Source: Streptomyces sp. NRRL WC-3605
GTDB taxonomy: Bacteria; Actinomycetota; Actinomycetes; Streptomycetales; Streptomycetaceae
NCBI RefSeq assembly: GCF_001509795.1
Contig: NZ_LLZN01000109.1
Span: 1 to 7,009 of the forward strand
Length of the DNA stretch: 7,009 nt
Reading direction: 5' to 3'
Shown: positions 6,536-7,009 of the stretch, piece by piece
Layout of the letters: each line of letters starts with the position of its first letter
How positions within the stretch are numbered: position 1 is the stretch's first letter
Made by a program: the position numbers and the translations under genes
Notes under the pieces: generated by a model
Told to the model about the DNA's origin: nothing
The model's input: the letters and a program-made list of their open reading frames with translations, nothing else
Databases searched by the model: none

Positions 6536-7009
6536 TCAGCGTCCCGGGGAGCCCGGTGCGGGTCTGGGTGTGTCGTTGGGGAGTTGAGGGTGCAGCGGCG
6601 AGGTCGGTGGGAGAAGGGCGGCGCGTTCGGCTGTGGTGTGGGCCCGGATCTGTTCCAGGCGGCGTTGGACGCGGGCGTGGGTGTACAGGTCGATGGCGTC
6701 GGTGAGGTGGTCCCCATTCCTCGCCGTCCAGGCCCGCCGGGCGCGGGCCGAGCACGTCGGGGCCGGCGCGGTGGTGGCGGCGCCGGTAGTCGCCGATGGC
6801 GGTCAGCAGCCGGGTGTAGGCGCGCTGTTCGTCCTCGTCGTCCTCGCCGGGGGCGGTGATCTCCTCCATCCAGTCCTCGGGCAGTCGCTCGTCGGCGAGT
6901 ACGGCGGCCAGGGCGCGCCGGGCGAGGCGGGCATCGAGCGCGCCGTAGGACTGTGGGGCGATTGCGCGGGGGTCGCGCAGGGCCGGGTGGTGGGGCAGCG
7001 GGCTGGTGG
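6536..7009 (-). pseudogene. C-terminal end of a relaxase-like (MobF/TraA type?) protein, one frameshift
   Basis: The gene enters from the right edge, so only about the last 158 residues are visible. The frame reads HPALRDPRAIAPQSYGALDA, then LPEDWMEEITAPGEDDEDEQ, then LLTAIGDYRRRHHRAGPDVL and GLDGEEW. It then shifts at a run of four bases (plus-strand CCCC 6712-6715) into DHLTDAIDLYTHARVQRRLE, ending in a Pro-rich tail and a TGA at 6536. Removing one base restores a smooth ...EEWDHLTDAI... reading. The W/YRRRH/LGPRP pattern and acidic helical character recall the C-terminal tails of large actinobacterial conjugative relaxases, which nick and lead plasmid DNA during transfer. The catalytic and helicase domains would lie outside the window, so this call rests on resemblance only. 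If correct, the region to the right is a plasmid or an integrated conjugative element. Confidence 0.5.

Noticed and set aside
1..7009. tRNA genes, rRNA and CRISPR arrays
   Set aside because: I found no T-loop-like GTTCGANTC with a matching acceptor stem, no rRNA-like segments and no regularly spaced repeats on either strand.

Overview
The base composition (very high GC, with GC-rich third codon positions), GTG starts and protein families point to an actinomycete, most likely Streptomyces or a close relative. The window looks like accessory DNA. Seven protein-coding loci can be supported. Four of them carry one apparent single-base frameshift each, and one is a fusion of two gene remnants.

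Layout. Minus strand, 1-912: a small protein of unknown family, then a lipoprotein that runs off the left edge. The two overlap by 4 bases (GTGA), so they are probably translationally coupled. A strong hairpin at 945-975 separates them from the next unit. Minus strand, 989-1654: a decayed MFS transporter remnant joined to the tail of a GNAT acetyltransferase. Plus strand, 1991-2581: an intact SMI1/KNR4 (SUKH) protein. Minus strand, 2776-4103: a helix-rich protein of unknown function, broken by one -1 frameshift. From 4104 to 5043 there is no confident gene. This stretch holds a run of back-to-back inverted repeats (4191-4348), weak small ORFs, and a strong hairpin at 4664-4691 containing a 12-bp palindrome. 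Plus strand, 5044-6239: a GAF-SpoIIE (PP2C-type) phosphatase, also with one frameshift. From 6240 to 6535 is a convergent intergenic stretch with a 13-bp palindrome. Minus strand, 6536-7009: the C-terminal end of a large protein that resembles the tail of actinobacterial MobF/TraA-type relaxases, again with one frameshift.

Functionally the loci do not form one pathway. The coupled pair at the left is the only clear operon. The phosphatase would act in partner-switching (anti-sigma antagonist) signalling, but no kinase or STAS partner lies nearby. The SUKH protein could be an immunity protein but has no toxin beside it. The relaxase-like tail suggests an integrated conjugative element or plasmid on the right.

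The main caution is that every apparent indel lies in a G/C run or GC-rich repeat. The breaks may therefore be assembly errors rather than real decay. The MFS-GNAT fusion cannot be explained that way alone. The most unusual unexplained signal is the hairpin cluster at 4191-4348, which may be a structured RNA.
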